A stretch of 64,000 nt of DNA, taken from positions 8,922,855 through 8,986,854 of the forward strand of contig OZ020491.1 in the NCBI GenBank assembly GCA_963971405.1, written 5' to 3'. The notes beneath the pieces are model-generated. The model saw only the letters and a list, made by a program, of their open reading frames with translations. It was not told the origin of the DNA and searched no databases. This stretch comes from Psococerastis gibbosa (taxonomy: Eukaryota > Arthropoda > Insecta > Psocodea > Psocidae). Shown here piece by piece: positions 45,291 through 56,280 of this stretch. Position 1 is the first letter of the stretch, and every line of letters starts with the position of its first letter. Made by a program: the position numbers and the translations under genes.

Positions 45291-46239
45291 TAATAAAAAC
45301 AGACTACTAACATTAAAAATAAAATTAAAAATAAAAATAAAATAAATAAGTAAATAAAACTAACAGTATAAATAAATAACAAAAATAATATGAGGAAGCC
45401 TTGTCTAGCAGCACTGTATGAGCCTTTTGTCCCAAATAAGCGCTTGCTTGGGGATGCGGGATGTTTATGTAAGTTATTGAATTTTGTAAATATATGCTCC
45501 TTGTCCAGGGGATACTGGACATGGAGAAGGAAAAAAAAGGGCATTTAGACCACATAACCGCTACATATTATTCTATTTACAAATAAAAATATGCACGATT
45601 TCTTTCGATTAATTAATTTAGTTATTTTTATTTTGAAGTTTGTTTGTTCTTGGTACAATGGATGCTCGTAAGAATGCTAATACCAGCAATGAAACGGCCA
45701 AAAATTATGATCCTCCAATGTCAACGTAAACGGTTATAGTTGCCCTGCTTAAAGCTCCCACTGACCTGGTCATCTAACACGCAATCTCTACTACAATCCA
45801 CGATCCAAACGCGCCATACCTGCCACTACTGCTTGATACAGTAAACAATGTTTGTAACTGTATGTATTCTTTCAAATCTTTCATAGAATACGCAACAGTG
45901 TAATACGGACTGATACCAAACGAGCATTATAGTACAATGTGCTGTATACCTGATAACATGAGCTTTACACCCATCGTTCCATGACCAAACCTGAAACCAG
46001 CACGCAGGAAGGACAGTGTCCTTAACTAGAAGAATAATATCACTCCAACAATAATTAACAGTAATTAATAAATTTATCACAGCGTTACATGTTAAATAGT
46101 ACGTTAGAAAAACTATTGAGGCCCGTGGGGTTTTGAAGGTGTGTAACGTTACATACCTGTTGGAAATAAAGAAACTAGACGCGTTGGAAATGTGGTGTTC
46201 GTTGCTTCAGAGATCAGACGGAAAGACTAGGTGAAGAAT
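45291..46239. other. Unassigned sequence, AAATA-rich at left
   Basis: Positions 45318-45375 are an imperfect AAATA repeat. The remainder shows no recognised gene or element. Confidence 0.35.
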
Positions 46240-46459
46240 GAAAGAGTGCTAGAGGCCATTGAAGATAGGAGAGTTGCTACCTTATATAAAAAGTAGAAGA
46301 GTGAAATGGGTAGGACATTCTTTAGTGGTGTACACACCATCATTGGATGGTTCAGTGGGAGCAACCAATAGAAGAGGGCGCTCGAACAAGGGATTCACAG
46401 ATCAACTGAAGGAGGACGCAGGAGCTCGAAAACAACAAGAACTGGGGAGGGAAGCGCAT
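46240..46459 (+). pseudogene. Non-LTR retrotransposon ORF2 C-terminus, left of a hAT insertion
   Basis: The frame has YIKSRRVKWVGHSLVVY, RRGRSNKGFTDQLKEDAGAR and then EAH, where a hAT element interrupts it. The RRVKWVGH...RRGRP pattern is the usual C-terminal signature of arthropod non-LTR ORF2. The frame resumes at 46771 (DLENCRIIRREL). Confidence 0.75.
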
Positions 46460-46655
46460 CAGGCGCGGATCTACGGGGGGGGGGGGGGGCATTAGATTCA
46501 TCAAAATGCGTAAAACCCCACTATTTCAGTCCTATTTTTCACAAATTTTCTTCCGGGGGAGACCCGAGCCTCCCTTGTGCTCGGTTGTATTAATTACCTA
46601 TTATATAGAACCCTTATTGCTCTGAAAATGCGTAAAATCCCAATATTTCAGCCCT

Positions 46656-46718
<63 letters not shown>

Positions 46719-46762
46719 TTTGATCTTAGCCCCTCTTTGGTCTCATTCTAGATCCGCGCCTG
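46460..46762. mobile_element. hAT-type non-autonomous element (303 bp)
   Basis: The inverted ends are CAGGCGCGGATCTA and TAGATCCGCGCCTG, 14 bp and perfect. The flanks AAGCGCAT (46452-46459) and ACGCGCAT (46763-46770) agree at 7 of 8. A G15 tract (46475-46489) lies inside the left end and a 56-base A run (46660-46715) in the interior. There is no transposase remnant. Confidence 0.9.
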
Positions 46763-46770
46763 ACGCGCAT

Positions 46771-47092
46771 GACCTAGAGAACTGTAGGATAATACGAAGG
46801 GAGTTGCTACCAACCAAATTGTTGCGATTGCGACCTCAGAAGAAGAGAAGTATTGTCATCGATAAACAAGTTAAGAAAAAAAAGCATCAATGCAGCTCTC
46901 AATTCCCGAAACGAAGCCTTGCTTACATCGTTCGAGAACATGATGCCTGGGGCATGAGATCAAATGAAGAAATCCCCAGCCTTTACGCTTCCACAGGCGT
47001 AATCAAAAAGCTGCAAGCAAGACGTCTCACTCGTTTGCAATGGTTCGGTCGCGCAATGCCCCCTACCCTGGAGCCGTTGTCAGTGGGCATCT
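46771..47092 (+). pseudogene. Non-LTR retrotransposon ORF2 relics, right of the hAT insertion
   Basis: The first codons (DLENCRIIRREL) continue the interrupted tail at 46240-46459. Further right, WGMRSNEEIPSLYAS then ARRLTRLQWFGRAM matches the RTNEEIxxLY...RRLRWLGHV signature of a second ORF2 copy. Two tails of the same type therefore lie head to tail. Both lack the catalytic core. Confidence 0.7.
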
Positions 47093-47320
47093 AATTAGGG
47101 ATCGAAGCTAGCGGGAACGCCGTTTTGGAAACCCCTCCACCGCATTGTTGGTTTGTGGAAATCGGTAGAACGACCCGGCACTGAGGATGTGTGGCACAGC
47201 AGGCCGTGGTGCTGATAGAAGTCTCTCTGGCAATGTGTGCTGCGGGAGGCCAGAAGTCCTGCTGGGCGACGGAGCCCAACATGCGTTCGTAAATGTCGGT
47301 GCCATTCAGCATTCCAAGCC
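47093..47320 (-). pseudogene. Unidentified relic, possible MULE-like transposase
   Basis: A minus frame contains FYRFPQTNNAVEGF. A TNNAxEGxH motif is typical of the end of MULE-type transposases, but the histidine is missing and the frame shifts immediately afterward. Overlapping frames of 65, 75 and 124 codons occupy the segment. The assignment is weak. Confidence 0.25.
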
Positions 47321-47867
47321 AATACTTTTCAAACCAAGAACAAGAACTAGAGTTATATGTAGGAGAAATGAAACATTCAATTTCTGGTGCCAGAAAAATG
47401 AACCAGGTGGACCCAGGATTGAAAAAAAAAAAATGGCGCGCTCCAATGTCCCATTCTCTATTCACACTCTAATGAGAACCGCTTCAGACCACACGTAGGC
47501 TACCAATTGATACCGACACAATAATTTCCGAATAAAATAAACAAATCATCATAAATAAATGGTATCGGAGACATTTATAACAAAAAGCAGGACAGCAGTC
47601 ATGAACAAAATGACGGCGCAATAAAAATAACAACAAACTACTGAAAAGGACACGGCATTACGAATATAATCATAATAATCAACACATCACATCAAATATG
47701 AATGGGCCAACGCGTGACAGGATGTGCCCAAGACAATACAATGGTGATAGACCTGGTAATGGAAACAGCGTCATAAATAAGTTACAGTGTCCACCTTCAC
47801 TGAATTGTCCATAAAATTAATTTAATTACCGTTATAACATAACATACTGTATAGATTTTCCCGTAAC
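47321..47867. other. Unassigned sequence
   Basis: No gene or element was recognised. Confidence 0.3.
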
Positions 47868-48116
47868 GCCTTCCCAAGTCCCACCTCTCCATACCAATTT
47901 CCTGTGCTACATTTTCAAATCAGATAGAACTACTTTGCATGTGTTTGTATACACAAAACTTATGGGGGTTCCATTCCAAATTTAATGTATTAAGGTCACA
48001 AGTGGACATTGCTTATTTATTTAGCTAAAAATTGTCGAATTGTTATAATTATTAGTGCGTTCCTTGAATTTGAGAAATTTATAAAATTTTCTTCTTACCT
48101 ACTATACTGTATTATA
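47868..48116 (-). repeat. Inverted copy of the 44034-44590 segment
   Basis: It is the reverse complement of 44412-44590 joined to 44034-44110, uninterrupted. It therefore shows the pre-insertion structure of the 44-kb copy. Confidence 0.8.
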
Positions 48117-48548
48117 AAATACACAACTATACTACATAACTATAAAAAATATAAATAGAACTGAGTTGTAAAGGTTGTTATACGTTTTGGACCATATTCG
48201 TTAAAACGCAATCGGAGTCGAATTTCACAGTAAATACTTATTGTAGAGTTAAAAAACAAATTAGGCTAAGAAGAAATATTTCTCGACATTTTGATATATG
48301 ACAGCGTGGGTGTCTGCCGTCCCTTCAAGCTCTTCACAGTAGCTGAGCTTTAGAATAATGCTTTATGGGTAACAGAAATCAAGATCGGTACCTCCAGTAA
48401 TGCCGACTGAACAGATACTGGACCTAGTTTGAGCCGGAATACGAGAAACCTTCTTTTGTCCTGGGGCTGGGAAACTGGCCCCGAAGGCGGAGGAACTCAA
48501 TGAAGGGTCAACGGCATAGGGATGCAGAAAACCACTGAATTACAATTC
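48117..48548. other. Unassigned sequence
   Basis: No gene or element was recognised. Confidence 0.3.
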
Positions 48549-48625
48549 CCTAGTACAATCATCATGACTAAAATTGCCATCATGGTCGCCAATCTTCGAT
48601 AAAAGAGGCAGATCAGGAAGAAGAA
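48549..48625 (+). pseudogene. Non-LTR retrotransposon ORF2 extreme 3' end
   Basis: MTKIAIMVANLR followed by a GAAGAAGAAGAG stretch matches the VNKVxIAMMIANIR ending of the family seen at 16567. Confidence 0.6.
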
Positions 48626-48830
48626 GAGGAACCTTCATTTCATCAGTAGCTACATACCAGAAAATCGGAAGGAAGAGAATCCTAAACCTTCACTGAGGTT
48701 TCATGCCCCAGCGTTTATTTACGATCAACATCAACAGACCAAGTGTCATGACTGTTATTTTTAAATCCTGTCCACGAGTAAATTACAAGTCCGCCTCTCT
48801 TCCAGAAACCACATTTGCGAAGAAACTATA

Positions 48831-49355
48831 GGGGTCTTCACACTTTACAGTGTTGGGGTTTTCGAGTTATCGAGTTAGATGTGCTATCCAAGTTAACACA
48901 CAATCGTGAGTGAACCTCGGGAGTAAGTTATCATGCAATATCGAAAACATTTTAACAGGGTAAACAACGTGGTAGTAGTCAGACGTTCGTGGCACGGTTT
49001 TAAAGAAAGTGGCTGAACTCTATTCTAGTGCCACATTTGTTTATATTTTTTGTTCATTTTGGTTATTATAATTTTAAGTATTTACGGTAATTGCTTGTGA
49101 CATAATAGATAATACAAATAAATTTAAATACTACAAAATTATAAACGCGTGTTTCAAATTAATGAACAAAAACAAAGATGGGGGCGGTCATACCTCAACT
49201 ATCGATCGCAGCACAAGCTAAATAGCACACTTAACTAACTTGGAAGTGCGTTTAAGATAGCACGCTGGTTAGCTTGGTTATCGGTGTGTTAACTTAACTT
49301 GATATAACACACTTAACTAGGTATAACTCGATAACACGAACACTGTGAAGACCCC
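48831..49355 (+). mobile_element. MITE P, complete copy (525 bp)
   Basis: The ends are GGGGTCTTCACACTTTACAG and the inverse CACTGTGAAGACCCC, flanked by TA-rich sequence (CTATA left, TTATA right). The inverted similarity extends inward through GAGTTATCGAGTT and ATAACTCGATAAC. The interior is AT-rich and non-coding. Partial copies lie at 20557 and 43332. Confidence 0.85.
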
Positions 49356-50206
49356 TTATATACTGCGACTGGAAAAAAACTAGTGCCGACCTTACAATAA
49401 GAAAGACACAATCCTTTATCGAAATCAATGCTGTCAACCACCCAGTATAATGGAGCATTCCTCGCCAGTCAAGTAATGCAACTTAGTATTCTCTATGAGT
49501 ACGGACCGTGGTAGTTATAATAGTGGTCCTGCACAGGTATGGTCGACCGGTACTGTTTTCTTCAATTAATTGTAACCGGTGTCTGCAATAGGCTTCTAAG
49601 GGGCCAGGTAACAAAACCTTGTCTCATTAGCTACATGGCCGTTGAGAGAATCCCCCCCCCCCCTCTAGCACACACATCAATATGATTTCGGGGAGGCCAA
49701 AAATGCTCACACCTGGCCGTATTCAGGGCAAGTGGACAGAATAGAAAGTGCTATTCAAAATTGTTTGCATTTTCAACCCCATAAAATAAGTCAATACTAA
49801 ACGGCATAGTAGGCCCGCATGTATCCTTTATATCTCTATTAAGCAAAAATTAAAATAACCTTGATTATAGCAACATGAAAATTAGGAATATAAATCAATA
49901 TAAAAATAAATGAGTGGGCAGCAAAGCGAAATCCACACATCTGGCAGGTATACCAGGTGCTACTTAAAAATGTGAACATACCCGTTAGCTAATCCACCAT
50001 ATTCAAATCAGATCATGGTCCATCAATCAAAGGCTCAAATCTAACAACCAATAGAAAAATATATTCATTTGTTTATGATTTTGGGCTTCAATAAAATTTG
50101 TGGCGTACAAGACACAGTTAACAGTTAAACGCAATACTCAACGGAGAAGACATAGTCCGGTTTATAAAAGCGCAACGCGTAAGATGGCTGGAACGACCGC
50201 ATGCCG
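49356..50206. other. Unassigned sequence with C12 tract
   Basis: Twelve C at 49652-49663. GAAAGTGCTATTCAAAATTG (49745-49764) is a fragment of the 44238-type MITE. No gene. Confidence 0.4.
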
Positions 50207-51042
50207 AAAGAACCGGTCCGAGTTTAATCGAACATGCTTTCCACTTTATATATTAGTAGATAGAGAAAATGAGTAATTTCATGGTAAATAATCTTCCTAT
50301 GGTTAAATTTCTGATATCTGGGGGGGGGGGGGTAGTCCGTCCACCTGACGTCACTGGAGGTGCTGGTAAATTCTAGATAGGTCAGACCAACACATTACCA
50401 CACAGCAATAATGGCAGGGCACGGGTGTATTTTCTATCATTTTCTAAAAAAAAAAATTTTTTGCACAAAACCAAATAGTTTTTTGGGTAAGCAACCTGTC
50501 AGGTTTCGTTACTCAATTTAACACCTAAAACATACCCGAAGGTAGAAATCATCGACAGAAAGGTTTCGCAGAAAAATGATTTTTTAGTCATTTTTTATTA
50601 AATTTTAGTTATTTTTATTTTTTTACCCCAGAAGCAAACTATCAAGGGGCAAGCGACCCCCCGCAATTTGTCAACATTAATAACAACTACAATATATGAG
50701 AATTTAAAAGAAATCGTTGGAGCCGTTTTTGAGAAATAATTTTTTTTAGGTGTGTTTTTTGAGAATAAACCCCCCTAAGTTGAGTTAGCCCAAAATAAAA
50801 ATAAAATGGTCTCGAGGTATGATTTTTGTAAACCTACATGCCAAATTTCATGAAAATCGACCGAGTAGTTTGCCCGGAAATCGATGAACAGACACAGACA
50901 GAGCGACAGACTGAGAGACATTTCGTAAAAACCACTTTTTTGGGTTCCTGGTATCTCAAAACGTGTAAATCCGTTGAAATCTCGGAATCGAAAATTTGGA
51001 CCATCACAAAGCTTTCCTTACACTACGTATAAATTGGAAAAC
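50207..51042 (+). mobile_element. Family M element, near complete (836 bp)
   Basis: It starts AAAGAACCGGTCCGAGTTTA with TGCTTTCCACTTTATA, has a G13 tract (50320-50332) about 110 bp in, and ends with TACGTATAAATTGGAAAAC. TGCTTTCCAATTTATA near the left and TATAAATTGGAAAGCA at the right form an inverted repeat. A GACAGACAGA-type run and GGTTCCTGG lie near the right. No coding capacity. The superfamily is unknown. Confidence 0.9.
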
Positions 51043-51063
51043 AAAAATTTAAAAGCAAGCAAG

Positions 51064-51240
51064 ACAGGAAGACGACTGGCGAGACATCCTCGAACACGCA
51101 GGAAGGATGAGCTGGAAACTGACCTTCGCAAGTTGGGAGTCCGTGTATGGTGGAGCGTTGTACAAAACCGAGATGATTGGAGGAGTGTTCTCGAGCAGAC
51201 CAAAGCTCATCAAGGGCTGTAGAGCCAGAAGAAGAAGAAA
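51064..51240 (+). pseudogene. Non-LTR retrotransposon ORF2 C-terminus
   Basis: The frame reads RRLARHPRTRRKDELETDLR, RDDWRSVLEQTKAHQGL and stop, then AGAAGAAGAAG. In full ORF2 proteins this is RRGRPxxxWxDxLxxDLxxLG...DRxxWR. The same end occurs at 20290-20390. It directly abuts the right end of a family M copy. Confidence 0.85.
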
Positions 51241-51282
51241 TTAAAATATTAGATGTAGCAAGGCCTGCCTCTTTTTATTCAG

Positions 51283-51350
51283 TCTGGTGGTAATATAATC
51301 GCCCGAAGACCCGGTTGAACCAGGTTTGAGTCCTGGTCTGGCAAAAATTT
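51283..51350 (+). repeat. tRNA-like SINE head
   Basis: CCAGG-TTTGAGT-CCTGG forms a perfect 5-bp T arm with a near-B-box loop. TGGTGGTAATATAATCG upstream is A-box-like. No acceptor stem closes, so it is not a tRNA gene. Head type differs from the main SINE family. Confidence 0.5.
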
Positions 51351-51584
51351 ATCCAAAATAGAGACCCGCAAATGATAGGCGCGAAGCGAAGAGCTCCCAC
51401 TCCAGGGAGAGGCATGGCGCGGCCCAGCAAAAGGGGCTTCTGATTTTAAATATAATATAGGCTAGGATTCATTCGAACCGTCCCATGCTTGTGTGTGTGA
51501 GTGAGTGAGTGGTTATTTAGTTAAGGAAATAGCAATTCGATTTTAAATGGTACTGTAAATTTTACTACCGTGTTTGTTGCTGAC

Positions 51585-51640
51585 CCCTAGTTGAGTGTAT
51601 TATGCCTTATGGCCCTAACTCCGCTAAGGTGGTCTCAAGT
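51585..51640 (+). repeat. SINE 3' tail fragment
   Basis: CCTAGTTGAGTGTATTATGC, TGGCCCTAACTCCGCTAAGG match the SINE tail. The end is lost to the adjoining tandem repeat. Confidence 0.7.
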
Positions 51641-51641
51641 G

Positions 51642-51881
51642 AATTTCTTCCTGGTTTTAGGCAGTATATAAAAACTCGAACTAATCACATAGCAAAGGGG
51701 GTGGATGCTTTGATGAATTTAAGCCCACGTATAAATTTCTTCCTGGTTTTAGACAGTATATAAAAACTCCAACTAATCATATTGCAACGGGGGTGGATGC
51801 TTTGTAGAATTTAAGCCCGCGTATAAATTTCTTCCTGGTTTTAGGCAGTATATAAAAACTCCAACTAATCATATCGCAACG
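51642..51881 (+). repeat. Tandem repeat, period 92 bp, 2.6 copies
   Basis: Units start at 51642, 51734 and 51826 with AATTTCTTCCTGGTTTTAG. Each contains GCAGTATATAAAAACTC and GGGGGTGGATGCTTTG. Differences between units are few. Confidence 0.9.
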
Positions 51882-52704
51882 ATTTTTTATCAAGTTGACA
51901 GATTATGACACCCAAAGATACAATCTTGATAGGAAGTAAACAGAGCTCTTGATTGGCTGAAAAAATCGGTAGGACAACACTTGAAAACTTTCCAATTCAA
52001 CAATAAACCCATACAACTGATATCACACAATATTTCATAAAAAATAACCTTCGAATAGTAATCAATCCCATATCGTACTGAGCTTCAAACATGTACTTCA
52101 GGCATGCATTAAGATATGCATACGTACTGTACATACTGTAAATACATTCACGCAACAGTTTATCACTTAATTATACATATGTGTTTTCCATGTCAGTGGG
52201 TAGATTTTTCTCATTTAATGCTAAAGGTCGACAACCATTTATTTTCTTAAGATTACCCGCATACAAACAGTTTATTGAATGCTTACGAATAACCTAAGAT
52301 TGGTAAGCAATAACTGACCTTAATCGATGCCTTATTATTCAGCAATTGTTTCATGTTAACACCTTGAAACACATGCACTGCCTGATTTACAAAACAACAA
52401 ACAATTAGCCTACAAATGTAAACTAATCTAGAAATGTAAGGATGTCTGGCATGGATTGCTAATAATTAAAATACTTCCCTGGCTGTAATATAAATTGTAT
52501 CATTACTTACGCTTAAATTATTTTGCGAAGTAGCACAAAAAAACAAATGCTCAGTCATTGTGCCCAAACTTATTGAAATAATCACTAATAATTAGTGATT
52601 ATAATTAATAATTATTATTCCTCATTGTTCTAATCCAAGATGATGCAGCTTGAGCTATTGTAGTTTAAAAGATAAACTAATTCAACAGTTTAAAGCAGAA
52701 ACCA
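51882..52704. other. Unassigned AT-rich sequence
   Basis: A fragment of repeat Q (CATACAAACAGTTTATTGAA) lies at 52261-52280. Otherwise nothing was recognised. Confidence 0.4.
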
Positions 52705-52775
52705 GGAAGCAGGAACTTCGGCCATGTAATGAGGAACAGAAAGTATCGCCTTCTGCATGTAATAGAATAGAATAG
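52705..52775 (+). pseudogene. Non-LTR retrotransposon ORF2 fragment
   Basis: A short frame reads NFGHVMRNRKYRLLHV, the GHVMRN block of the 16567 family. It ends in a (GAATA)n run at 52762-52780. Confidence 0.65.
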
Positions 52776-52939
52776 AATAATTATTAAATGCCAATAACAG
52801 AAATAAATCGAACCAATACCGAAGGCATTTACAATAAAAACATAGCAAATAACAATTTACAACACAGAAATATTCAAAATTAAAAGTAATTACGTAAGCA
52901 TTAATAGGCAATCGTCAATTTAAAAAACCCCGTAAACAA

Positions 52940-53395
52940 ATTTTAAACAGAGGTAGGCTGCAAAACGTGTTCGTTGATTGTTTTTAAAATTCTAGACAGT
53001 GGGGCCTTGGATAGTGAATCAGCCACAGAGTTCTTTATCTTGTGTTCCTCGCATTGACTCTGAGCTGAACCCTTTCAAGTATAGTGGGGGCATTTAGCAT
53101 ACTGTTTATTAACTTGTGGAAGAATATATACAGTCCGCAGACACCCTCCTATTCCTGAGCGAGCTCATCTCAAACTCAGCAAGAAGTTGGGAGGTTCTGA
53201 TCGGATGATTGGCGTAGTGGGGATAGATCCCGTGCCGCCTGAAATGGAGATAGCGCAGAAAGCGTTTTTGAACCTTCTCAATCGAAATTGACAGGGATTC
53301 AGCCTCCGGTCGCCACACAACGGATGCATACTCAAGTCTAGATCTAACAAGTGCGTTATAAAGGAGCTTGTGCGTTGATGAATTTGAGAAATGGT
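52940..53395 (-). pseudogene. Non-LTR reverse transcriptase C-terminal domain (minus strand)
   Basis: On the minus strand a 157-codon frame (53582-53109) contains HKLLYNALVRSRLEYASVVW, EKVQKRFLRYLHFRRHGIYP and SSLRNRRVSADC, then stop. Sequence beyond the stop still resembles ORF2 (INSMLNAPTILERVQLRVNA). The KxLYxALVRSxLEYAxxxW block follows the thumb of Jockey-type reverse transcriptases. The first ~60 codons of the frame belong to another element on the other strand. The catalytic YxDD core is missing. Confidence 0.85.
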
Positions 53396-53399
53396 AAGA

Positions 53400-53600
53400 C
53401 ATCCGAATGACAAAACTAAGAATCCAAGGGATGATGGAAAGACTGAGGGCACCCGGCAGAAGAACATCCTTTTTGAAAAACCGGTGGCAGTGGTTTGCAG
53501 GAGCACGACTTCCTTTTTCCGAACAGAAGTCTCCATGGTCCAAATTGTCATGATGACCGCCAATATACAAAAGAAGAGACATTAAAATAAGAAGAAGCTG
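53400..53600 (+). pseudogene. Non-LTR retrotransposon ORF2 end, 16567 family
   Basis: A plus frame reads GMMERLRAPGRRTSFLKNRW and KSPWSKL, with stops, then an AAGAAGAAG end. RAPGRRxxxWLKNL is the family motif. It lies head-to-head against the minus-strand relic ending at about 53395. Confidence 0.7.
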
Positions 53601-53878
53601 TCAAAAATTCAAAAGTTCGAAAGGATTACAAGCAGTCATTCCATGCAAATGATGTTGATCGAAATACCTGGGCTCATTAGATAACATTCAAATGGGTTAT
53701 GAAAACACCTCCAATGAAAACAAAAACTTGATCTATAAATTTCATGTCACCAAAATGTCGGTCGCGAAGACTTGACTAATTTAGCGACATTTATATTGCC
53801 ATCGTCCTTGCCAAAAGTTGGAGATCGGAAACAAGCAGTCTCGAGGCAAGGTCAACCCACTCATAAAAAGACAAAACG
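53601..53878. other. Unassigned sequence
   Basis: No gene or repeat was recognised. Confidence 0.3.
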
Positions 53879-53930
53879 AAAATGTAGGAAGTGTGTGATT
53901 CGAACCAACAACCTTTCCAGTGAAACCCTA
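53879..53930 (-). repeat. SINE head fragment
   Basis: On the minus strand GGAAAGGTTGTTGGTTCGAA and CACACTTCCTACATTTTC match the SINE head and B box. Confidence 0.75.
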
Positions 53931-54794
53931 CATATCGTGACGTATCTTCTTCTTGAGTTACAATCTATGGAATGGTTTACAGCGAATGTTATAGTCTTCT
54001 TCTCCACTCTTGTCAGTTTTGTGCGGTCGTGACGTATAATGCAGATTAGTGTAAGAAAATGGCCCAACTACGCTGCTAATAAAGACGATATTCATTGTTA
54101 TTATCAAGTCCATAAAAAATTAAAAAATATATTCTCCATATTCTCACCTTACAGTGAAATCGGAAGCAAGAATACAAAAGATATAATGGTCATGCATCGT
54201 ATCCCTTCCCTTGAATGACAAAAAAATCTGCATAATTGTGAGGGCACACATGGAGATAATAAAAATAGCAATGGCTGCTAAGTCATTAAAATCAGCCAGA
54301 AGCAGCAATTAGTTTTGAATCATTTAGTTCGAAAAGTAGATTAATATGGGAGTTAATGCTCACCATTATCCATTACGACAGACCGTGTCCAAGTAGCGGT
54401 TTAAGTAGAAACCTCACGTTTACACAGCAATCTCATGGTGAATTACGAGACAAGCAAAACACCATCGTACGGCATTATTACTTTTATACCACTGCCAGTG
54501 AGAAGACCTCACGCTGGAAAATCCGCAAACTACTTCGTAATACCGGCGATTCACATAAAAGGCGTACGTCCATTAAGACCCCACAGGACACCCCCTCTAT
54601 CAATTTTCTGAGCAAAATCCAATTTCATCGGGAATATTGATAGTTGAGCAATAAATTACGTCACATCCCTCAGAACAGCCTGACAAACCCTTGACTCTAA
54701 GTGACTGTAAGAGGCATACCAAAGAATTCTTTCAGGGTAAGTGCGGGACAGCTCACAGGACCGACGTGGGAAACACTAGTGCAGAAGTAAGACA
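53931..54794. other. Unassigned sequence
   Basis: A 94-codon plus frame at 54356-54640 has no recognised domain. Confidence 0.35.
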
Positions 54795-55066
54795 GGCCGC
54801 CAAATAACCTACCCAGATACAAGTCAGTGGCGGAATTTAGGTTAACTACGGGTCAAGGCTACCTTCAAAAACATCTTCACCGTACAGGTGTAGCAGCGGA
54901 GCCTTTCTGCCCTTTATGCGACACCCGGGAAGAGATGGACGGAAAACACCTTAAGACGTGCCCGGCTCTCGTCAATAACAGAGGTTCACCTGATTATGTG
55001 TTGTATTGGGCTGCAAGAAAGCTGATGCCTAATGCTATGGTGTAATTAAAAAAAAAAAAAAAAACT
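54795..55066 (+). pseudogene. Non-LTR retrotransposon C-terminal zinc knuckle and poly-A tail
   Basis: The frame reads AEFRLTTGQGYLQKHLHRTG, then EPFCPLCDTREEMDGKHLKT and CPALVN, ending with a stop at 55045 and a ~17-base A run. The CPLC...HLxxCPAL arrangement is the CCHC knuckle after the reverse transcriptase and RNase H parts of ORF2. All four ligands are visible. The intact 3' end with poly-A suggests a target-primed insertion truncated at its 5' end. Confidence 0.9.
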
Positions 55067-55224
55067 CTCTCAGAAGAAAATATCCCTCCACATATTTATA
55101 TAGATTATAGAGCATACGATTCCGTCGGTAACTGAGCAACACTGACTCACCCGTCATTAGCATAGCTTGTGGAAGGGCAGAATTTCCTGTCGGAAATATT
55201 AACAAACCGCAACTGGCCCCTGGC
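55067..55224. other. Unassigned sequence
   Basis: Nothing recognised. Confidence 0.3.
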
Positions 55225-55489
55225 AGATTAGCGAAGGAACGACCAGATCCGAGATGAGTTGGAAACTGCTGAAATCACCCTCCAGCACAGGAAAAAACGC
55301 CTGTTATGGCATGGGCATGTCCAAAGGCAAGGGGAGGCCCAACTACTGAAAAGAGTTTCGGAGATTGTAGTCCTAGGGAACAGGAGAAGAGGAAAACCAA
55401 AGATGACGCTGCCAAGAACGATCCACGCAAATTTGGACAAACTCACACTACCACCGACCCATTGTAGGGGCCAAATCGCGGAACAAGTG
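55225..55489 (+). pseudogene. Non-LTR retrotransposon ORF2 C-terminus
   Basis: The frame contains RKKRLLWHGHVQRQGEAQLL and NRRRGKPKMTLPRTIHANLD. This is the RxxRLxWxGHVxRM...RRGRPKxxW ORF2 end. Upstream codons RRNDQIRDEL fit the RRNEIIRxxL that precedes it. It stops where a family M copy begins. Confidence 0.85.
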
Positions 55490-56280
55490 AAAGAACCGGT
55501 CCGAGTTCCAAATTATTAGATAGAGAAAATTAGTAATTTTATGGCAAATATTTTTCCTATGGTTAAATTTCCGATATCTCGGGGGGGGGGGGGGGTAAAT
55601 TCTAGATAGGTCAGACCAACACATTACCACACACCAATACTGGCAGGGCAAGCAATGCATTTGAGCGCGAATTTTCTATCATTTTTTTTTCAAAAAATAA
55701 TTTTTTGGGCAAAACCAAATATTTTTTTGGGAAAGCAACCTATCCGGTTTCGTTACTCAATTTAACACCTAAAACATGCTTGAAGGTAGAAATCATCGAT
55801 AGAAAGGTTTCGCATTTTTTAGTCATTTTTTCATTAAAATTTAGTTATTTTTATTTTTTTACCCCCAGAAGCAAACTATCAAGGGGCAAGCGACCCCCCG
55901 CATTTTGTCAACATTAATAACGACTACAATCTACGAGAATTTAAAAGAAATCGTTGGAGCCGTTTTTGAGAAATAATTGTTTTAGACGTTTTTTTGGAGT
56001 TTTTTGAAAATAAAACCCCCCCAAATTGAGTTAGCCCAAAAAAAAAAAAATGGTCCCGAGGTATGATTTTTGTGAACCTACATGCCAAATTTCACTCAAA
56101 TCCACTGAGTAGTTTGCCCGGAAATCGACGAACAGACAGACCGACCGACAGACAGACATTTTGTAAAAACCACTTTTTTGGGTTCCTGGGACCTCAAAAC
56201 GTGTAAATCCGTTGAAATCTCGGAATCGAAAATTTCGACCATCACAAAGCTTTCCTTATACTACGTATAAATTGGAAAGC
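55490..56280 (+). mobile_element. Family M element, near complete (791 bp)
   Basis: It has the AAAGAACCGGTCCGAGTTCC left end (with part of the TGCTTTCC repeat deleted), a G15 tract at 55581-55595 and the complete right end TACTACGTATAAATTGGAAAGC. Confidence 0.9.

Noticed and set aside
45134-45544. 136-codon minus frame looking like a membrane protein
   Set aside because: The Phe/Leu/Ile runs are the reverse complement of an AAATA-rich repeat; the plus strand better matches a retrotransposon end.
54731-54743. TTCTTTCAGGGTAAGT on the plus strand
   Set aside because: An extra G separates AG from GTAAGT, so it is not a zero-length exon.
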